A stretch of DNA of 64,000 nt, from the NCBI GenBank assembly GCA_045616165.1, contig JAZLGF010000029.1:13035-77034 (forward strand). The letters run 5' to 3'. Position numbers and translations under genes: made by a program. Under the pieces are notes generated by a model. That model was given only the letters and a program-made list of their open reading frames with translations, was not told where the DNA came from and searched no databases. The stretch is from RGIG5612 sp045616165 (lineage in GTDB: Bacteria; Bacillota; Clostridia; Lachnospirales; Lachnospiraceae). Shown piece after piece: positions 6,643 through 14,673 of the stretch (within the stretch, counting starts at the first letter, position 1; each line of letters begins with the position of its first letter).

Positions 6643-7161
6643 CTACATTTTTTTGATGTCCATGAAGCTAATGTCAACAGGTGTCTCACGACCGAACATA
6701 TCAACATTAATTGTAACTGTTTGTTTGCTTTCATTAACAGCAACAACCTTACCAATTGTGCCTTCCCAAACGCCTGAGATAGCAGTAACAAGATCGCCGA
6801 CTGCAAAGCTGATAACAATTTTCTCACCTGTAGCAATAAGTGGTTTCATCTCTTCTTCTGATAATGGAACCGGTTTGCTTCCAGGACCAACAAAGCCTGT
6901 AACGCCTCTAGTGTTACGAACAACGTACCATGTGCTGTCATTCATAATCATGTTAATAAGAACGTATCCAGGAAATTGTTTTTTCTGAACTTGTTTACGA
7001 GCACCATTTTTAATTTCAATAACGTCCTGCATTGGAACTATTATTTCGAAAATCTGATCTTGTAAATGTCTGTTCTCAATTGTCTTTTCAATATTTGCTT
7101 TTACTTTATTTTCATAACCAGAATAGGTATGTACAACATACCAATTTCCGCCTTCTGCCAT
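6643..7161 (-). CDS. nusG: Transcription elongation/antitermination factor NusG
   Basis: The 172-residue protein has the NGN domain at the start (WYVVHTYSGYENKVKANIE, then FPGYVLI) and the C-terminal KOW domain (FAVGDLVTAISGVWEGTIGKV). NusG binds RNA polymerase to modulate pausing and couples it to the ribosome. It follows secE after 13 bp and is in the same operon. Confidence 0.97.
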   Translation of the reverse strand: MAEGGNWYVVHTYSGYENKVKANIEKTIENRHLQDQIFEIIVPMQDVIEIKNGARKQVQKKQFPGYVLINMIMNDSTWYVVRNTRGVTGFVGPGSKPVPLSEEEMKPLIATGEKIVISFAVGDLVTAISGVWEGTIGKVVAVNESKQTVTINVDMFGRETPVDISFMDIKKM

Positions 7162-7174
7162 GTGTTAACTCCTT

Positions 7175-7375
7175 TTAAGCAATCAAACTAAGAAGCGCTT
7201 GTACGCCCATATCTAAAAGTTTGACTAAAATACCTAATATAATAGTAACTACAACAATAAGGATTGTCTTTTTAGCGGCATCCTCTTTTGTTGGCCAGAT
7301 TATTTTCTTAAATTCGATTTTGAGATTCTTAAAAAAGTTACCTTTTTCTTTTTTCTCAACAGTATTATCTGCCAT
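7175..7375 (-). CDS. secE: Preprotein translocase subunit SecE
   Basis: A short protein (66 residues) with a charged N-terminus, the conserved amphipathic segment FKNLKIEFKKIIWPTKEDA and a single transmembrane helix near the C-terminus. It clamps SecY in the translocon. Position between rpmG and nusG is canonical. Confidence 0.95.
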   Translation of the reverse strand: MADNTVEKKEKGNFFKNLKIEFKKIIWPTKEDAAKKTILIVVVTIILGILVKLLDMGVQALLSLIA

Positions 7376-7380
7376 TGGTA

Positions 7381-7530
7381 CTATTTTGTCTCCTTATGTA
7401 AAGTATGTTTCTTACAAAATCTACAATACTTATTTGTTTCCATACGATCTGGATGATTCTTTTTTTCTTTTGTAGTATTGTAATTTCTTTGTTTGCATTC
7501 TGTGCAAGCTAATGTAATTCTTGTTCTCAT
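7381..7530 (-). CDS. rpmG: Ribosomal protein L33 (zinc-ribbon form)
   Basis: A 49-residue protein, MRTRITLACTECKQRNYNTT and onward, with two CxxC pairs (CTEC and CRFC) that bind zinc, as in the C+ form of L33. The start at 7530 has a GGAGGAAGAAA site. It overlaps nothing and precedes secE by 5 bp, the usual bacterial arrangement. It is the first gene of the rpmG-secE-nusG-rplK-rplA operon. A small GGCG/CGCC hairpin lies in its 5' region (about 7545-7560). Confidence 0.95.
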   Translation of the reverse strand: MRTRITLACTECKQRNYNTTKEKKNHPDRMETNKYCRFCKKHTLHKETK

Positions 7531-7614
7531 TTTCTTCCTCCAAAACGCCAAAAGGCGCTTAAATTTAGCGATATAACAATAGCGGCAAAAACTCTTTAGA
7601 ATTTGTCACTAAAA

Positions 7615-7630
7615 AAGGGCCTTCGCCCTT
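7615..7630 (-). terminator. Terminator of galE
   Basis: AAGGGC and GCCCTT around a four-base loop are followed on the minus strand by a T6 run, 45 bp after the galE stop. Confidence 0.8.
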
Positions 7631-7674
7631 GCTGAAATAATATATCATATAGACATATTACCGTCAACACTTTT

Positions 7675-8691
7675 TTAGCTTAAATATCCGTCTGGATTAT
7701 TGCTTTGCCAATTCCAGGAATCCTCACACATTTTTGCTAAATCTCTAGTGGCTTTCCACCCTAGTTCTTCTAAAGCTAAGCTAGAGTCTGCGTAACATGT
7801 ATCGATATCGCCTGCTCTTCTAGGAGCTATTACATATGGTATTTCTTTTCCTGCGGCCTTGCCAAAAGCTTCAATTATTTGGAGAACACTATATCCATTT
7901 CCCGTTCCTAAGTTATAAATCTTAAGACCTATATGCTCTTTTTCTAATTTTTGAATAGCCTTTATATGTCCAAGTGCAAGATCCACAACATGGATATAAT
8001 CTCTTACTCCGGTTCCATCTATTGTGTCGTAATCGTTTCCGAATACATTTACTTTTTCTAATTTACCTACTGCGACTTTTGCAACGTATGGTAATAAATT
8101 ATTTGGAATTCCTGATGGGTCTTCACCGATAAGTCCACTTTCATGTGCGCCAATCGGATTAAAATATCTAAGCAAAACAATATTCCAATCATTATCAGAA
8201 ACATAAACGTCTCCTAATATTTGTTCTATCATCAGTTTTGTTCTTCCGTAAGGATTTGTAGCTGATGTAGGAAAATCTTCCTTAATAGGAACTGTTTCTG
8301 GTTTTCCATATACTGTTGCTGATGAAGAAAATACAATATTTTTGCAACCAAACTTTTTCATTGTATGTATAAGTGTTAATGTTCCGCCAATATTATTATC
8401 ATAATATTTCATCGGAATTTCAACAGACTCTCCAACTGCTTTAAGTCCAGCAAAATGAATAACTGCTCCCGGTTTTTCTTCTTTAAATATTTTTTCCAGA
8501 GCTACGTCATCTCTAATATCCGCATTATAAAACGAAGCTTTCTTAGAGGTGATTTGAGCTACTCTTTTTAATGACTCTTCCGATGAATTAGAAAGGTTAT
8601 CTACAACTACAACTTCATAGCCTGCATTTAATAATTCTAATACAGTATGACTTCCTATATAACCTGTTCCGCCTGTTACTAAAACTTTCAT
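7675..8691 (-). CDS. galE: UDP-glucose 4-epimerase
   Basis: The 338-residue protein is an extended SDR with the NAD-binding GGTGYIGSHT at residues 7-16, the Ser of SSSATVYG, and the catalytic YxxxK in YGRTKLM. It interconverts UDP-glucose and UDP-galactose, supplying galactose for surface glycans and the Leloir pathway. It is the last gene of the minus-strand run that includes cdaA and cdaR, about 25 bp after cdaR. No other galactose genes are nearby. Confidence 0.95.
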   Translation of the reverse strand: MKVLVTGGTGYIGSHTVLELLNAGYEVVVVDNLSNSSEESLKRVAQITSKKASFYNADIRDDVALEKIFKEEKPGAVIHFAGLKAVGESVEIPMKYYDNNIGGTLTLIHTMKKFGCKNIVFSSSATVYGKPETVPIKEDFPTSATNPYGRTKLMIEQILGDVYVSDNDWNIVLLRYFNPIGAHESGLIGEDPSGIPNNLLPYVAKVAVGKLEKVNVFGNDYDTIDGTGVRDYIHVVDLALGHIKAIQKLEKEHIGLKIYNLGTGNGYSVLQIIEAFGKAAGKEIPYVIAPRRAGDIDTCYADSSLALEELGWKATRDLAKMCEDSWNWQSNNPDGYLS

Positions 8692-8715
8692 AATTTTTCT
8701 ATCTCTTTTTTTGTT

Positions 8716-9711
8716 TTAATTTGCTTCTTTTTCTATTGTTGCCGTGATAGTAATTGTTGTACTATCCGAATTTAATACTACTCCATCAGGAAGATATTTC
8801 GAAAGATCTACTGTGATTGAAACATCTTCACTCTTATCTTCTATAGATAAAAGTTCTGAAGGAAGCGTTATTGTTTCAATTTCGCTTATTATATTTTTAG
8901 CGCCCCTAATAGTAATATTTTCTTTTGAATAAGTAATTCCCGTACATTCCATTCCCGTTGCAGGGGTTCCTAAAGGTTCAATTGAAACATCAACTGTTTT
9001 AGCATGGGACGTTATAACCTGTACAGCCACAGTACTCTCACTTAATGATATATCACCCGTTTGTTTTATCACATCGCCTTGCGAATTCATTATTACAAGA
9101 TTGCAATTAACAATTATATCTTCCGTTACATTTTTCGCATCAACATAGGCAACTGCCTTTTCAGCGGCTTTGATTACAGACTTAGGTGCTCTAAGAGTAA
9201 CCTGTGCTGGAGAAGTTGATACATCTTCTACAACAACATTATTTGCAGGAGTTCCGCTAACTACTCCTTCAACCGGTATGTTCTTTTCATCCATATCTTC
9301 TATTGTAATAATCATACTAGTTGTTCTTAAAGTAATGTTAACTGAGCCGGCAAATCTTGATGAATTGCCTGTTAGTTCAACAGAAATTGGTACTGCATTT
9401 GTAATTGAAAGTTCTGAGAAATCTGCTTCTGCCAAAAAATCATCTGCTGTTAAGTTTGAAACTATACTTCTATTTCCTGAAATAGAAATAGACGCTGTTT
9501 CCCCACTTTCAATTGTATAAACACGAGAACCATCTAATACCTTTTCTTCATGAACAATATTAACCGGTATATTCATGATAGTTCTAGTAATTGTTGGGTC
9601 ATTTATATTTACAACAACGAGCCACAAGACAAACGCAAACGCTAAGGCTCCAATTTTGTACCCAATATTATGAACAACCCATTTTTGAAGGAACTCTTTA
9701 ATTTTGGTCAT
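8716..9711 (-). CDS. cdaR: YbbR-domain protein CdaR, regulator of diadenylate cyclase
   Basis: One N-terminal transmembrane helix (IGALAFAFVLWLVVVN) anchors an extracellular part of about 290 residues with several YbbR repeats, recognisable by repeated 'V.V.G....V' strands. In Firmicutes CdaR sits next to the membrane diadenylate cyclase CdaA, interacts with it and modulates c-di-AMP synthesis. The gene start overlaps the end of cdaA by 14 bp, supporting a coupled pair. glmM, the usual third partner, is not in the window. Confidence 0.9.
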   Translation of the reverse strand: MTKIKEFLQKWVVHNIGYKIGALAFAFVLWLVVVNINDPTITRTIMNIPVNIVHEEKVLDGSRVYTIESGETASISISGNRSIVSNLTADDFLAEADFSELSITNAVPISVELTGNSSRFAGSVNITLRTTSMIITIEDMDEKNIPVEGVVSGTPANNVVVEDVSTSPAQVTLRAPKSVIKAAEKAVAYVDAKNVTEDIIVNCNLVIMNSQGDVIKQTGDISLSESTVAVQVITSHAKTVDVSIEPLGTPATGMECTGITYSKENITIRGAKNIISEIETITLPSELLSIEDKSEDVSITVDLSKYLPDGVVLNSDSTTITITATIEKEAN

Positions 9712-10564
9712 CTTTGTCCTGGACTCCTTTCTTAATTTTTTCTACAATCTTTGAACTAGAAGGTTTTTGTACTTCTAAAAGCTTGTTTTTAAGCTCTACC
9801 ACTTCAACTTCTTCATAAAGTTTTCCACCAAGTGCTATAGCAATTTCTCCTGTTTCTTCAGAAACAATTATTATAAATGCATCACAAACTTCGCTCAGTC
9901 CTAAGGCTGCACGATGTCTTGTGCCATATTTTTTATTTAATGAATAATTTGATGATAAAGGCAGATAACATGTCGCAGCTACAACCCTGTCGTTTCTAAT
10001 GATTACAGCTCCATCATGAAGTGGTGTTTTATCTTCAAATATATTTTCAAGAAGCTGGCTGGAAACAGCTGCATCTAACTCTATTCCTGAATTTTCATAT
10101 TCTCTTAATCCTATACCAGTTTCAATACATATAAGCGCACCTGTCTTATTTCTAGAAAGATTAGTAGTTGCTCTTAAAACTTCGTCTAATGTATGATCAG
10201 AAAATCTAATATTTTTTCTGCCTGATGAAAACAGCCCTTTGAAGATTTTTCTTTGGCCGATTTGTTCTAATGCTCTTCTTAATTCAGGTTGGAAAATAAT
10301 AAACAATCCAATAATACCAACACTAAGTGTTCTGGATGCTATCCATAAAATAGTGTTGAAACTAAATATAGCTGCAAGCAATATGATTATTAAAATAATT
10401 ATGATTCCTTTAAAAAGAGCCCATGCTCTTGTTTTCTTGAACCAAATCATTATGTAATAAAATAAGACAGCTATGATAACTATCTCGATGGCATCTATTA
10501 CAGTAAATGATGTCAGCGAGAGGTACTTATGAAAGTATGAAACAATGTTATCCCAAAAGCTCAA
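9698..10564 (-). CDS. cdaA: Membrane diadenylate cyclase CdaA
   Basis: Three N-terminal transmembrane helices (to about residue 95) are followed by a DisA_N cyclase domain with its two diagnostic motifs: DGA at 184-186 (HDGAVIIRND) and RHR at 216-218 (GTRHRAALG). It condenses two ATP into c-di-AMP, an essential messenger controlling potassium and osmolyte balance and wall integrity. It overlaps the preceding membrane-protein gene by 4 bp (ATGA) and cdaR by 14 bp. Confidence 0.95.
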   Translation of the reverse strand: MSFWDNIVSYFHKYLSLTSFTVIDAIEIVIIAVLFYYIMIWFKKTRAWALFKGIIIILIIILLAAIFSFNTILWIASRTLSVGIIGLFIIFQPELRRALEQIGQRKIFKGLFSSGRKNIRFSDHTLDEVLRATTNLSRNKTGALICIETGIGLREYENSGIELDAAVSSQLLENIFEDKTPLHDGAVIIRNDRVVAATCYLPLSSNYSLNKKYGTRHRAALGLSEVCDAFIIIVSEETGEIAIALGGKLYEEVEVVELKNKLLEVQKPSSSKIVEKIKKGVQDKDDQN

Positions 10565-11502
10565 GATTTTTTCCTCTTATTAATTTTTTTAACGTTAACG
10601 ATTTCTTTTTCAAAAGATGCTTTAGGAACAGCCCTTACATAGTATTGGTATTCCTCATCTTCAAATTCTATTAGTTCAGTTCTAGCATAATCTAATGGAT
10701 GGTTTATCATATTTATCAAATAAACTATTATGCCCGAACCTAATCCACCTAGTACAAGACTCAAAAGAGTTTGCGCTGTGACTGTTCCAAATATAAGCTC
10801 CGCTGTAAGCGTTATGATAACGAAAAATCCTGTACCTGATGCAATAGCTATTTCCGATGAATAATTTACGCTAATCTTTTTTAAGAAATGTACTAGCATA
10901 AATGCTCCAACCATTGCGACTATCATATACAAAAACTTATAATCAGAAAAAACTCCTTCAAGAAGCATCTGCCCTTTTGCAAGTTCATCTAAATTAGCTG
11001 CTGAGTTTAGGGCTGTTGCATTTATATCAACATAATTGATTAAATAGTAAAATACTGTTCCAAACAATACTGTTATCGCCGTAATCGCCGGTGCCATAAT
11101 AGCAAGCAATAGTGGAATAACAAGTTCAAGTTTTATCATAAAAAGTATTGGTGTTAATATTAATACAGCACTGTACTCAGGTGAATATCTATAAAATAGC
11201 AAATACATTATTGCCAGAATAATTGTAACTACCAATCCTACTGCAAGCGAAAGGCTAAACATCTGAACCGCAACATAAACTAAAATTACAAGCAGAAAAT
11301 ATTTATATGGCGCAAATGCACCCAGCAGTGCAATTAGCAATATAATCCAAAAGTTTGTCAAAAGTGTGTTGTAACCAATATGGCTTCTTATTATTATCAA
11401 ACTCACGAATAAAAGTACTGCTCTAATAGCATAATTCATAATGTTTCTATGAGCTAAATAAAAATTTCTTATTGTATTAATAATATCCGCTATTTTTTTC
11501 AT
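10561..11502 (-). CDS. Polytopic membrane protein of unknown function, linked to cdaA
   Basis: The 313-residue protein is almost entirely hydrophobic, with about nine predicted transmembrane segments, and ends in a cytoplasmic tail with acidic (IEFEDEEYQYY) then strongly basic (KKINKRKKS) stretches. No transporter signature is recognised. Its last 4 bp overlap the cdaA start, so both are made from one message and their products may meet in the membrane. This linkage is the only clue to function. The ribosome binding site is weak, suggesting coupling to upstream translation. Confidence 0.75.
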   Translation of the reverse strand: MKKIADIINTIRNFYLAHRNIMNYAIRAVLLFVSLIIIRSHIGYNTLLTNFWIILLIALLGAFAPYKYFLLVILVYVAVQMFSLSLAVGLVVTIILAIMYLLFYRYSPEYSAVLILTPILFMIKLELVIPLLLAIMAPAITAITVLFGTVFYYLINYVDINATALNSAANLDELAKGQMLLEGVFSDYKFLYMIVAMVGAFMLVHFLKKISVNYSSEIAIASGTGFFVIITLTAELIFGTVTAQTLLSLVLGGLGSGIIVYLINMINHPLDYARTELIEFEDEEYQYYVRAVPKASFEKEIVNVKKINKRKKS

Positions 11503-11511
11503 GTTGGTATA

Positions 11512-11916
11512 TTAATTTTCCTTTTTATTTTCTTCTTCGTAAATTTTTTCTAATCTTCTTAAAAACAACCCGTATGTTCTTAAATTTCCTCTAAAGTTTT
11601 CATATTTATGGTTAAACATATATTGAGAAAAGAAACAATACAGTGTAATAAAAATCACAACCGCCACAATTATTATTGCAATTGTAGCAACACCTCCAAC
11701 TTTTCCCATTAAAGATGTAATCCAATTTTCTTTAACAAAAAATATCAAAGCTGCTATTAATAACGCACAAACAAATCCGAGCGGTGCACTCCTTAACATA
11801 TTTGTGCTCGCATAATCTTGCTTAAAATATTTATTTAATCTTATCGTTTGCTTACCCTCATCATGCTCATAAAGCGCAATCTTTGTCATAAGCTCAACTT
11901 TTTTATTATTTATCAT
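11512..11916 (-). CDS. Small membrane protein of unknown function, two TM segments
   Basis: The 134 residues contain two transmembrane helices (about residues 45-65 and 80-100) in a hairpin, with charged cytoplasmic ends. The N-terminal part (KIALYEHDEGKQTIRLNKYF) and the C-terminal part (RTYGLFLRRLEKIYEEENK) look helical, the latter possibly a coiled coil. Its ATG overlaps the TGA of the SDR gene. A second ATG nine codons downstream is an alternative start. It lies 9 bp before the next membrane protein, in the same operon. No family recognised. Confidence 0.7.
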   Translation of the reverse strand: MINNKKVELMTKIALYEHDEGKQTIRLNKYFKQDYASTNMLRSAPLGFVCALLIAALIFFVKENWITSLMGKVGGVATIAIIIVAVVIFITLYCFFSQYMFNHKYENFRGNLRTYGLFLRRLEKIYEEENKKEN

Positions 11917-12701
11917 TTAGCGTAAATCATTCCTAATAGTTTATTTGAAAATCCGATTGGAAGCAATTTCATTATTACACAAAAAGCTTTATAACTAAAA
12001 CCTATTGCATAAAGCGGTTTGACTTTTTTCTTAAGTGCGATTTTAGTGATATATGCACCCGCAACGTCTGGACTCATACCGCCTCTTTCATCTTTTTCCA
12101 TAACAGCAACGCTTTTGCTTATTCTTCCACCATATTCGCTATCGCCAGCGATAGATTTATTTCTAGCATCTGTAAATCCCGATGCTATATCGCCCGGCTG
12201 GATTGCACACATTGAAATTCCGTATGGTTTTACTTCGTTTGCTGTTGCGCATGTATATGAATTAATCGCTGCTTTACTAGCCGAATAATATACCTGGAAA
12301 GGAATTGGAATTGGTGCTGCAACAGAGCTAATATTTACAATTCGTCCATAGCCTTGTTTTCTCATTATCCCTAAAACTGCTTTTGTGCAATTTACCATTC
12401 CGAAGAAGTTAACATCAAATTGTTTTTTTGCATCTTCTAAATTTGTAAATTCTACTGCTCCACTTATCCCAAAACCAGCACAATTAACAAGTAAATCTAT
12501 TTTTCCTTGTTCTTCAAATACTTCGTTTACGCATTTTATTACATTTTCTTCATTTGTAACATCAACGCTTTTATGCTTAATTTCAGACTCTGGCATATCG
12601 CGTCTTGAAAATTCATAAACGATTAATCCTTTATCTTTTAAATGTTTTGCTGTAGCTTTTCCGATTCCAGATGAACCGCCTGTAACTATTGCAACTTTCA
12701 T
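11913..12701 (-). CDS. Short-chain dehydrogenase/reductase, candidate 3-ketosphinganine reductase
   Basis: A classical SDR of 262 residues with TGGSSGIG at residues 7-14 (NAD(P) loop), NCAGFG, the catalytic Ser in NISSVAA and YxxxK in YYSASKAA. The C-terminal 30 residues are hydrophobic (YKAFCVIMKLLPIGFSNKLL), suggesting membrane or lipid contact. Downstream of a serine-palmitoyltransferase-like enzyme, the simplest job is reduction of the 3-keto lipid that enzyme makes. This is inferred from context; SDRs as a class are too broad for sequence alone to fix a substrate. An AAGGAAATAAAG site supports the start. Confidence 0.8.
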   Translation of the reverse strand: MKVAIVTGGSSGIGKATAKHLKDKGLIVYEFSRRDMPESEIKHKSVDVTNEENVIKCVNEVFEEQGKIDLLVNCAGFGISGAVEFTNLEDAKKQFDVNFFGMVNCTKAVLGIMRKQGYGRIVNISSVAAPIPIPFQVYYSASKAAINSYTCATANEVKPYGISMCAIQPGDIASGFTDARNKSIAGDSEYGGRISKSVAVMEKDERGGMSPDVAGAYITKIALKKKVKPLYAIGFSYKAFCVIMKLLPIGFSNKLLGMIYAK

Positions 12702-12711
12702 CTTTATTTCC

Positions 12712-13920
12712 TTAACCTAATTTTATTTGTTCTAAAATCGCGCTGTCATCATGATGCATAACATCTGCAATAATTTCTGCTGCCTCATCAACTAAGCTTT
12801 CTGTATGGCTTGCCATCAAGCTTGTTCTAAGTAAGCATTCTCCCGGTGCGCATGCAGGAGGGAGTACTGAATTTACATAAACTCCATTTTCATACATATT
12901 CTTTTGTTTAAGAAGTGTATTTTCCGGTGTGTATGTGTAAATAGGCACAATTGGTGTTGGAGCTTCAATTATTTTTACATCACGCTCTTTAAGATTATTT
13001 CTAAAACGAGCTGCGATTTTTTGTAACTTTTCAGGAAGTTCTGGGTGGGCTTCTAAGTATCTAAGTGAAGCAAGTGCAACCGCAGTCTGGGCCGGTGGAA
13101 TTGACGCTGCAAACATATAAGGGCGCGCACTATGTCTTACATAATCAACAATTCGTTTATCGGCTACCATATATCCACCTAAACTTGCAAGTGATTTTGA
13201 GAATGTTCCCATATAAATATCAACTTGATCTTCAAGTCCGAAGTGGCTAGCACTTCCTCTTCCGCCTTCTCCTAATACACCAAGTCCATGTGCATCATCA
13301 ACCATTACTCTTGCACCATATTTTTTAGCAAGTGCACAAATTTCTGGAAGTTTTGCAATATCTCCACCCATGCTAAATACGCCGTCTGTAATAATTAACG
13401 CACCTGCATTTTCAGGAACAAGCTGAAGTTGTTTTTCTAAGTCTTCCATGTCTGCATGTTTATAACGAAGCATCTTTCCATAGCTAAGTCTTGTTGCATC
13501 ATATATTGATGCATGATCTTCTCTATCTAAAATCATGTAGTCATGACGACCTACTATTGAAGCAATAATTCCTAGGTTGCTCATAAATCCTGTAGGGAAC
13601 GTGATGCAGTCTTCTTTTCTTAAGAAGGTTTTAAGTTCGTCTTCAAGTTCATAATGCATTTTAAGTGTTCCGTTTAAAAATCTTGATCCAGAACAGCCTG
13701 TGCCATATTTTTCTAATGTTTTAATTCCCGCTTCAATAATTTCTGGCTCTACCGTAAGTCCAAGATAGTTATTTGAGCCAAGCATGATTCGACGTTTGCC
13801 TTCCATAATAACTTCAACGTCTTGTCTGCTTTCTAATGCCCTGAAATACGGATATAAATCCGCTTCCCTAATAATGTCTTGCAATTGTGTCTCGTAGCAT
13901 TTTTCAAATAAATCTTTCAA
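12712..13920 (-). CDS. Alpha-oxoamine synthase, serine palmitoyltransferase-like
   Basis: A PLP enzyme of the AONS/KBL/SPT family (402 residues). PLP-binding residues are visible: H136 (DREDHAS) stacking on the cofactor, D209/H211 in DDAHG and Lys242 in GTFSKSLASLGG. Several segments (YPYFRALE, TGCSGSRFLNGTL, VLPPACAPGECLLRTSLMAS) recall bacterial serine palmitoyltransferases of Bacteroides type more than biotin-pathway BioF. It would condense an amino acid with an acyl thioester, forming 3-ketosphinganine if the substrate is serine. No biotin genes are nearby, and an SDR reductase follows after 10 bp. The TTG start is supported by AGAGG eight bases before it. Substrate is inferred. Confidence 0.75.
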   Translation of the reverse strand: MKDLFEKCYETQLQDIIREADLYPYFRALESRQDVEVIMEGKRRIMLGSNNYLGLTVEPEIIEAGIKTLEKYGTGCSGSRFLNGTLKMHYELEDELKTFLRKEDCITFPTGFMSNLGIIASIVGRHDYMILDREDHASIYDATRLSYGKMLRYKHADMEDLEKQLQLVPENAGALIITDGVFSMGGDIAKLPEICALAKKYGARVMVDDAHGLGVLGEGGRGSASHFGLEDQVDIYMGTFSKSLASLGGYMVADKRIVDYVRHSARPYMFAASIPPAQTAVALASLRYLEAHPELPEKLQKIAARFRNNLKERDVKIIEAPTPIVPIYTYTPENTLLKQKNMYENGVYVNSVLPPACAPGECLLRTSLMASHTESLVDEAAEIIADVMHHDDSAILEQIKLG

Positions 13921-13947
13921 AATATTCGCCTCTTTTTCTTTTTAGTC

Positions 13948-14673
13948 TTATCTCTTATAGTCATTATAAATATAATCCGCAATTATCTTTCCGAAGATTT
14001 CATATCCATCTGGTGTAAAATGGATTCCATCTTTTACAAAGTATTCTTTTAGATTTTTTATCTTCGAAAGTTCTTTATTTGGATCAATTAATTCTTCACC
14101 GGTTTCTTTTGCAACCTTAACTATGTAATCATTTATTTTGTTCATCAAATCCATATACTTATTGCCTGGGCAAATCGGATAAAGTACTAAGTAAAGTTTC
14201 GCACCTGTCTTTTTTATCTCTTCAATATTGGATTTTATTATTTCTTTATACGGTTGGTTTTGGAAAACATTATTTATACCGTAAAGCATAATTATAATGT
14301 CAGCATCACCCGATAATCTTTTATAACTATCAGGCAAAATCCAATCGCCCGGAATTCCTAAATTTTTAACTTCAATATTTTTTACTTTGTAAGTATTTTT
14401 GCTGAAGTTCTCAAGCAATTTATTCTTAAGCTCTTCTGGATATGTTTTAATACATTGATCATATGTAATTCCGTTTGAACTATAAGTAATAGAATCGCCA
14501 AAACAATCAATTTTTACAGTTTCTTTTTCTGCAAAATAATTCGGAATATTTTCTCTTAATTGTTTTTTTCGGCTTTCACCTATAATAATTAATGCCACAA
14601 CAACTATTACGATTAATATTCCAACAGTAATTATTAATTTTCTATTCTTTTTATCCTTTAAGAATTTAATCAT
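13948..14673 (-). CDS. Membrane-anchored SGNH/GDSL hydrolase
   Basis: After a short basic N-terminus a transmembrane segment (LIITVGILIVIVVVALIII) exposes an SGNH esterase domain of about 200 residues. The catalytic blocks are present: Ser in FGDSITY, Gly in the LGIPGD region, Asn in YGINNVFQN, and Asp/His in DGIHFTPDGY. Such enzymes cleave acyl esters of lipids, glycans or peptides on the cell surface. It begins directly after the hydrogenase stop codon and is followed by the SPT-like gene, so a role in lipid or surface modification is possible but unproved. Confidence 0.8.
   Translation of the reverse strand: MIKFLKDKKNRKLIITVGILIVIVVVALIIIGESRKKQLRENIPNYFAEKETVKIDCFGDSITYSSNGITYDQCIKTYPEELKNKLLENFSKNTYKVKNIEVKNLGIPGDWILPDSYKRLSGDADIIIMLYGINNVFQNQPYKEIIKSNIEEIKKTGAKLYLVLYPICPGNKYMDLMNKINDYIVKVAKETGEELIDPNKELSKIKNLKEYFVKDGIHFTPDGYEIFGKIIADYIYNDYKR

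Noticed and set aside
9170..9520. 116-codon plus-strand frame inside cdaR
   Set aside because: It is antisense to a well-supported YbbR-domain gene and has no start signals.
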